Below, piece by piece: positions 59,416 through 64,000 of a stretch of 64,000 nucleotides of DNA. The notes beneath the pieces are model-generated. The model was not told the DNA's origin and did no database searches. It saw only the letters and a list, made by a program, of their open reading frames with translations. This DNA comes from Deltaproteobacteria bacterium (GTDB taxonomy: Bacteria; Desulfobacterota; DSM-4660; Desulfatiglandales; Desulfatiglandaceae). The stretch spans positions 152,401-216,400 of the forward strand of contig JAIPDI010000002.1 in the NCBI GenBank assembly GCA_021737785.1, read 5' to 3'. Position numbers and translations under genes: made by a program. The stretch's first letter is position 1. Every line of letters starts with the position of its first letter.

Positions 59416-61290
59416 TCAATACGCCACAGAAGGAAAGAGTTTCCGGTTGGTATGCGGTAAGAACAGGGCCGCAATATACTCATCTGTAAAGGGCTGATAG
59501 GTGGAGAGTTCGATATTGGTCATTGATCTTGATATGTTGATACAGGTTTCCATGGCCGATTCTGAAAGGAGGGACATACGGGCCCCTGTCAACGAGCTGT
59601 TTCCGATAAACTGTATCTTTTCCCTTGGAATATCCGGCAGGAGACCGATGGCAATGGACTTGGAAATGTCCATGAAACTGCCAAACCCACCGGCGACATA
59701 AAAGGTCTCTATCATATCAAATCCGAGTCCGATGTAGTCGGTCAGAGACTTGATGGCGGCAAAAACCGCGCCTTTCGATTTAATGAGGTTGTCGATGTCC
59801 GACTCCGCAATGGTAACCGCCGTGCCCGATTCGGTTTCCTCCGGAAAGGCGATGATATATTCCGGAACGTTTTCCTCAATCCTCAGCCGGTCATCTTTGC
59901 GGTCTCTATGAAATTTTCCACTCGGATCGATAATGCCGTTTTTGACAAGTTCATAGATGCAGTCGATCAGGCCTGAGCCGCAGATCCCCCGTGGCTTGGC
60001 ACCCTCGATGGTCTGGTAGTGAAGTTCCCCCTCTGAAATAGCGATCTTTTCAATAGCCCCTTTTATGGCACGCATGCCGCAACGGGTTCCGCCCCCCTCA
60101 AAGGCCGGGCCGGCCGAAGCCGAACAGCAGATGAGCCAGTCCTTATTGCCGATGGCGATCTCACCATTTGTGCCGATATCGATCAGGCCCCTTACCTCTT
60201 CATGTTCAGGGATCCCGCAGGACATGACGCCTGCCACAATATCGCCGCCCACATAGGAGGCCACACAGGGGATTGTCTGAAGAATGCCGCGCGGATTAAT
60301 CTGGATGCCGACTTCCTCGGCATGGATCAGGGGAAATTCATCGGCTGTTGGGACATAGGGATCCAGCCGGATAGAACAGGGAGAGAGGCCCAGCAAAAAA
60401 TGGCTCATGGTGGTGTTTCCCGCCGCTACTATGGCATTGATGTCATCAATAGGGACATCCTTTTCTTTGCACACTTTTCTGATGAGCTGATTGATATTCT
60501 TGATCACCGCTTTCTGGACCGGTTCCAGCCCCCCCTTTCCGCAGGCAAAGATCACCCTCGATATAACGTCCTCACCATAGCTCGCCTGTTGATTGTGGCA
60601 CCCTTCGGAGCCGATCAGCCTCCCTGTATTCAGATCCACCAATTGTACGACGACCGTGGTGGTACCCACGTCAACGGCCACGCCGTAATTCGCCTGAGAA
60701 GTATCGAGCGGGTCTATCTTCAGGATGCGGTAGCCATCTCCCTTCCTTGCCAGGGTTACGGTAATCTTCCAGTCATTCTGCCGCAGCTTGTCGGAAAGAT
60801 TCTGTAAACAGTCCAAAGAGATATCAAAGGCGTGCCATCCGAACTGTTTGCGCAATTCCCTGGATATCCGTTCGATATCCGGAACATTGTCCTCACTGGT
60901 CGGGGGCGGCAGCTCCAGATAGATCTTTTTGACGATGGGCCTGAGCTCCATCATGCCGGTTTCCTGTGTGGCGCCTCCGATCATGATTTTCGAGTCTTCC
61001 ATCCTCGATTCAGGGGGGATCACGACCTCCAGGTCGTCATGGATCCGAGTCTGACAGGCGAGGACATATCCCTTTGTGATCTCATCCGGAGAAAAAAAGC
61101 TCTTCGCATGCTCTTCAGCCTCGGCCCGCCCTCTTAGGACCTGAACGCGGCACCTGCCGCACACCCCTTCGCCGCCGCAAAGGTTATTTATAAATACATC
61201 GACACGTTGGGCCGCCTCGGCAATGGTCGCGTCTTCTTCCACTTCAACAGATATATCAGCCGGGAGAAAATGAACGGTATGTGTCTTCAT
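59416..61290 (-). CDS. Corrinoid-protein reductive activator (RACo/RamA-like, DUF4445) with N-terminal [2Fe-2S] domain
   Basis: The 624-residue protein starts with a ferredoxin domain: NNLCGGEGVCGRCRVQVLRG and a last Cys in YVLACQTRI, four Cys for a [2Fe-2S] cluster. It continues with the ASKHA-fold ATPase of reductive activators: YGVAVDVGTTTVVVQLVDLN, AAGNTTMSHFLLGL, ASYVGGDIVAGVMSCGIPEH, GLIDIGTNGEIAIGNKDWLI, CSASAGPAFEGGGTRCGMRA and FYVAGGFGSFMDISKSI. These proteins use ATP hydrolysis to reduce Co(II) corrinoid proteins back to Co(I) in methyl-transfer pathways. No methyltransferase or corrinoid protein gene is in the window, so its partner is not known. Confidence 0.9.
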   Translation of the reverse strand: MKTHTVHFLPADISVEVEEDATIAEAAQRVDVFINNLCGGEGVCGRCRVQVLRGRAEAEEHAKSFFSPDEITKGYVLACQTRIHDDLEVVIPPESRMEDSKIMIGGATQETGMMELRPIVKKIYLELPPPTSEDNVPDIERISRELRKQFGWHAFDISLDCLQNLSDKLRQNDWKITVTLARKGDGYRILKIDPLDTSQANYGVAVDVGTTTVVVQLVDLNTGRLIGSEGCHNQQASYGEDVISRVIFACGKGGLEPVQKAVIKNINQLIRKVCKEKDVPIDDINAIVAAGNTTMSHFLLGLSPCSIRLDPYVPTADEFPLIHAEEVGIQINPRGILQTIPCVASYVGGDIVAGVMSCGIPEHEEVRGLIDIGTNGEIAIGNKDWLICCSASAGPAFEGGGTRCGMRAIKGAIEKIAISEGELHYQTIEGAKPRGICGSGLIDCIYELVKNGIIDPSGKFHRDRKDDRLRIEENVPEYIIAFPEETESGTAVTIAESDIDNLIKSKGAVFAAIKSLTDYIGLGFDMIETFYVAGGFGSFMDISKSIAIGLLPDIPREKIQFIGNSSLTGARMSLLSESAMETCINISRSMTNIELSTYQPFTDEYIAALFLPHTNRKLFPSVAY

Positions 61291-61394
61291 TAAGTATCTC
61301 CAGTAACTTCATTGCGCGTCGATCCCCCTGGATCGGACAGAAACTCCCAGGGGTGTTGTTTTAATTAAATACGTTGTCACGACCCGAAGATCGT

Positions 61395-62015
61395 CTATAT
61401 TTTGAGCATATCGAGGATATTGGATAATTGAAGGTCGATATATTTATCAAGGGTAAGACGGTTCTTGAAGTGCCAATGCTTCAGGACCCACATATGGGCG
61501 GCAATAATGATATTGTAGGCTGCCAGATCCACATCCACCTTCTTGAAAACGCCTAAATCTATCCCCTCCTGGATCATTTCACCAAATATCTTGCTGACTT
61601 CCACCTCCAATTCCATAATGCGGGCCTTGGAGGCCTTGTCAAGGGAGTTGGACTTCTGATAGATGAGGAGGGCCTTCTCCCTCTGCTGGTCAACCACCTT
61701 AAAATAGAGTCTTCCTGCAATGGTCAGTTTCTCTATGGGATCCTCGATTCCATGGATCATCCGGAGAAGGTTCTCCCGGAAGATATTCAACACATCTTCC
61801 ATGATCATCCGCATAATTGCCGACTTCTGCTTGACATAATGATAAGTGACCGGCAGGCTGACCCCTGATGCTTCGGAAATTTCCTGAATTGAGGTGGCAT
61901 TGAAGCCCTTTTTGACATACAGGGCACTTGCCGCATCGATAATCTTTTTTCTTACCCTGTCGGCATTCGCTATCTGGTCCAGAACTGTCAGTTGAATTCT
62001 GTTGGATGTATCCAT
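61395..62015 (-). CDS. TetR-family transcriptional regulator
   Basis: The 206-residue protein has a TetR N-terminal HTH: VRKKIIDAASALYVKKGFNA, TSIQEISEASGVSLPVTYHY and VKQKSAIMRMI. A long helical ligand domain follows, of the FadR/acyl-type length. ATG 62015 follows GGGGGGAA at 5 bases. It lies 105 bases upstream of the corrinoid activator gene and downstream of the acyl-CoA dehydrogenase gene, all leftward. A role in controlling fatty or aromatic acid metabolism is inference from these neighbours. Confidence 0.88.
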   Translation of the reverse strand: MDTSNRIQLTVLDQIANADRVRKKIIDAASALYVKKGFNATSIQEISEASGVSLPVTYHYVKQKSAIMRMIMEDVLNIFRENLLRMIHGIEDPIEKLTIAGRLYFKVVDQQREKALLIYQKSNSLDKASKARIMELEVEVSKIFGEMIQEGIDLGVFKKVDVDLAAYNIIIAAHMWVLKHWHFKNRLTLDKYIDLQLSNILDMLKI

Positions 62016-62225
62016 ATTGGTTCCCCCCATATTGGAAAGGGTTAACAACTCACCCGGGAACATATCCACTTAAAAACTTATAGATGAAATCAGCGGGAAT
62101 GTCAAGGTGAGAACCTGCATAGTCAGCGGGTTTGAGGCTGGAAACGGCCTATTGCCGCACCGGTATTTTCTGCCCGGCCCGAAGCGCGTTCCGTATCCCG
62201 GGATCCTGCATGGCGAGCGATCCGG

Positions 62226-63365
62226 CTATTTCCCGAAAATCTCTCTCGCGGCGACCAGCCGCATGATCTGATTCGTGCCGGTGTAGATCTGAATGAGCTT
62301 GGCATCGCGCATCATTCGTTCCACCGGATAGTCCTTCATATATCCGTACCCCCCCATGACCTGTACCGCATCGGTGGTTACCTTCATGGCATTGTCTGAA
62401 GCGAAAAATTTGGCCATGGCGCAGGATCGAGGGCCAAGCTTGGCGTCCTTCCTATCCAGGTGGCGGGCTGCCTGATAAGTGAGGAGCCGTGCCGCATCCG
62501 TTCCCGCAGTCATATCGGCAATCATGAACTGGATGGCCTGCATTTCGGCGATCGGCCTTCCGAACTGAACCCGCTGCCTCGCATAGGCCACCGCCTCGTC
62601 AACGGCTCCCTGCGCCAGTCCGACCGCCTGGGACGCGGAAAAAAGCCTGCTGGTATCCAGTGCCGCCATCATACTGCCGATCCCCCCTCCTTCATGGCCG
62701 ATAACATTCTCTGTCGAAACTTCCATGTCTTCGAAAAACAATTGAGAATTCACACATCCGCGCATGCCCATCTTGTTCTCATTTTTTCCATAATGCAGGC
62801 CCGGGGTTCCCTTCTCCACAGCAAAGGCGGTAATCCCCTTTGACCTCTTTTCACGATCCGTGAATGCGTACACCGTCACCACATCGGCAAGGCTCCCGTT
62901 TGTAATAAAACACTTTTGACCGTTAAGGACATAAACATCTCCCTTCCGAGCCGCACGGGTCGTCATGGAAAGGATATCCGATCCGGCCCCGGGCTCTGTG
63001 GCGGCGAATGCGGCCAGCCCCCCTCTTGCCAATCCGGGAAGAATTCTCTGTTTCAGCGATTCACTTCCGGCGCAGAGGATCGGGAGCATGCCGTCGGCCT
63101 GCGCAATCAGGATGAGGGCCGACGAGGCACAGGCCTTGGCGATTTCTTCAAGGATCATGGAAAAGGTCAGATACGCAAGTCCGATGCCTCCGTATTTCTC
63201 GGGAAGCAAGGGCGCCAACACCCCGTTTTCGGAAAATATCCTGACCGTGTCCCATGGAAATTCCGCCTTCTCGTCGATTTCAGCGGCCCTAAGTCTTATG
63301 GTGTTCTGTACAATCTCCCGTACAGTGGCAAGTATCATTTCCTGCTCAATGTTCAGCGTTATCAT
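62226..63365 (-). CDS. Acyl-CoA dehydrogenase lacking the usual catalytic glutamate, with Asp91
   Basis: The 379-residue flavoprotein (ATG 63365 with GGAG 6 bases upstream) shows the three-domain ACAD layout. It has the FAD/substrate loop FAATEPGAGSDILSMTTRAA, KCFITNGSLADVVTVYA, FGRPIAEMQAIQFMIADMTA and QVMGGYGYMKDYPVERMMRD. The normal catalytic Glu of MCAD/SCAD (IYEGT) is Thr here: LIQIYTGTNQIMRL. The alternative base position used by isovaleryl-CoA dehydrogenase (LDLER) reads LDTSR, also without Glu. Residue 91 is Asp (LIAQADGML). Asp91 together with loss of the glutamate is the reported pattern of cyclohex-1-ene-1-carboxyl-CoA dehydrogenases, which perform 1,4-elimination. It may thus act on an alicyclic CoA ester of benzoate metabolism rather than an ordinary acyl-CoA. 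Confidence 0.88.
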   Translation of the reverse strand: MITLNIEQEMILATVREIVQNTIRLRAAEIDEKAEFPWDTVRIFSENGVLAPLLPEKYGGIGLAYLTFSMILEEIAKACASSALILIAQADGMLPILCAGSESLKQRILPGLARGGLAAFAATEPGAGSDILSMTTRAARKGDVYVLNGQKCFITNGSLADVVTVYAFTDREKRSKGITAFAVEKGTPGLHYGKNENKMGMRGCVNSQLFFEDMEVSTENVIGHEGGGIGSMMAALDTSRLFSASQAVGLAQGAVDEAVAYARQRVQFGRPIAEMQAIQFMIADMTAGTDAARLLTYQAARHLDRKDAKLGPRSCAMAKFFASDNAMKVTTDAVQVMGGYGYMKDYPVERMMRDAKLIQIYTGTNQIMRLVAAREIFGK

Positions 63366-64000
63366 AACAAACTCCATTTATTGGTTGCAAGTAGTTGAAA
63401 TTGCAGATATTTGAAGTCATGGACGCCTGGTTGACCTTAGCCCGGCGCAAACCTTTGTTGTTATGCATTCCTTGGAGGGAAATCCGCTGCTATCGTCTCA
63501 AAAAATTCTACGCCCGTCGAATCCTGCATTGCCTCTGAAGGTTCTCTGTGCCGTGGAACCGGAATGATCTATACCGGAGCCATGGAAAGGAAATGAACAC
63601 TGAATCACGCCGTAAATACGGCTTCCCGGTGCTCTTCATCCCTCTTACCCCATGCTTCCGGTGTTCCATCGTTCCACTATTCCAAATTGGGGCGAAACCC
63701 TGAGTTCAATGGGTGCCGGCTGAGAACATACGACGGAACACCTTATCATTCAAGCAATAATTCCCAAGGCGGCCTGACGGCCGCAACCAAAAAAGGTATG
63801 TAAATCCCGGAAATTTCCGGACGCGCGTGGGGGTCTCTTTCTCCCGCCCAAGGCGGGACATTAAAATGCGGTCGTATCGTTCGGCGGCCGCCCCCGGGCT
63901 CCGAATAATGTTTACGGAAAGGCAGCAAGGACATACCGTCCCATGAAAGGCTGTACTTGGGGCTGGAACAGACTGTATTGTAAAGCCCTGCTGCCGTCCC
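63366..64000. other. Right-edge stretch without a supported gene
   Basis: About 635 bases. A leftward 62-codon frame and shorter ones show no domain. It contains a dispersed repeat (63757-63788) and two short inverted segments (TCCCGGAAATTTCCGG at 63804-63819 and CCCGCCCAAGGCGGG at 63843-63857). The last 100 bases have a T/G-rich stretch that could belong to a feature running out of the window. No promoter could be chosen for the dehydrogenase gene. Confidence 0.4.
63757..63788 (-). repeat. Copy of a dispersed element shared with 27214-27246
   Basis: On the minus strand it reads CTTTTTTGGTTGCGGCCGTC then AGGCCGCCTTGG; the core GTCAGGCCGCCT and preceding T tract match the copy at 27214. Function unknown. 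Confidence 0.45.

Noticed and set aside
63746..63934. A short leftward frame at the right edge
   Set aside because: Its sequence coincides with the dispersed repeat; it gives no known protein.

Overview
The window reads as chromosomal DNA of an anaerobic Desulfobacterota-type (former Deltaproteobacteria) organism, inferred from the gene set only: rubrerythrin, Rex, a minimal SufB/SufC-like Fe-S assembly pair, a corrinoid-protein reductive activator with an N-terminal [2Fe-2S] domain, an IspH fused to a UbiA-like domain, an HpnB-like glycosyltransferase, sigma-54 two-component control and an unusual acyl-CoA dehydrogenase. No rRNA or CRISPR array is present; there is one complete tRNA (Phe). 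Layout: 1-2.6 kb holds the start of a molybdopterin oxidoreductase and a secreted clan GH-A glycosidase. 3.4-12.8 kb holds a small exported protein, an SbcD/YhaO plus YhaN-type nuclease pair, a convergent Ca2+-type P-ATPase, rubrerythrin and a J-domain protein. 13.0-17.5 kb holds a small HTH protein and a ZraP-like periplasmic protein divergent from its ZraS/ZraR-like regulators, with a good sigma-54 promoter and repeated candidate activator sites between them. 17.9-30.3 kb is housekeeping: GH13_18 phosphorylase, GT-B glycosyltransferase, sodium:solute symporter, an overlapping operon (RNA m5C methyltransferase, PUA-like protein, M29 aminopeptidase, TIM-barrel isomerase), a thioesterase, and SmsC/SmsB with an ATP-grasp-like neighbour. 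30.7-44.7 kb is a genomic island: an intact tRNA-Phe at its right end and a 48-bp copy of the tRNA 3' end at its left end bracket about 14 kb of unrelated genes, with a remnant of the integrase C-terminus just inside the intact tRNA. The island carries an IHF/HU-like protein, an Mrr-type endonuclease, a small three-gene block with a pseudopilin-like protein, a candidate modification/restriction cassette (MltR/DUF4145-like, DGQHR, EcoRI-type adenine methyltransferase, DUF262-HNH) with an integron attC-like hairpin inside it, a frameshifted molybdenum-carrier-like gene, two membrane-anchored nucleases, an excisionase-like HTH protein, a seven-repeat beta-propeller lipoprotein and a structured RNA candidate. 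44.8-64.0 kb returns to core genes: zinc-ribbon protein, RNase HI, Rex, a PAS/GAF histidine kinase with a cysteine-rich insert, thioesterase, hypoxanthine phosphoribosyltransferase, a zinc-ribbon/DUF3426 protein, a lipid/isoprenoid-looking cluster (nucleotidyltransferase, HpnB-like and GT2 glycosyltransferases, IspH-UbiA, DusB), a vWA-OmpA lipoprotein behind a perfect consensus promoter, the corrinoid activator, a TetR regulator and an acyl-CoA dehydrogenase. Most promising leads: the island's DGQHR/methyltransferase/DUF262-HNH cassette as a defence system, and the acyl-CoA dehydrogenase, which lacks a glutamate at both usual catalytic positions but has Asp at residue 91, the pattern reported for cyclohex-1-ene-1-carboxyl-CoA dehydrogenases of benzoate metabolism.
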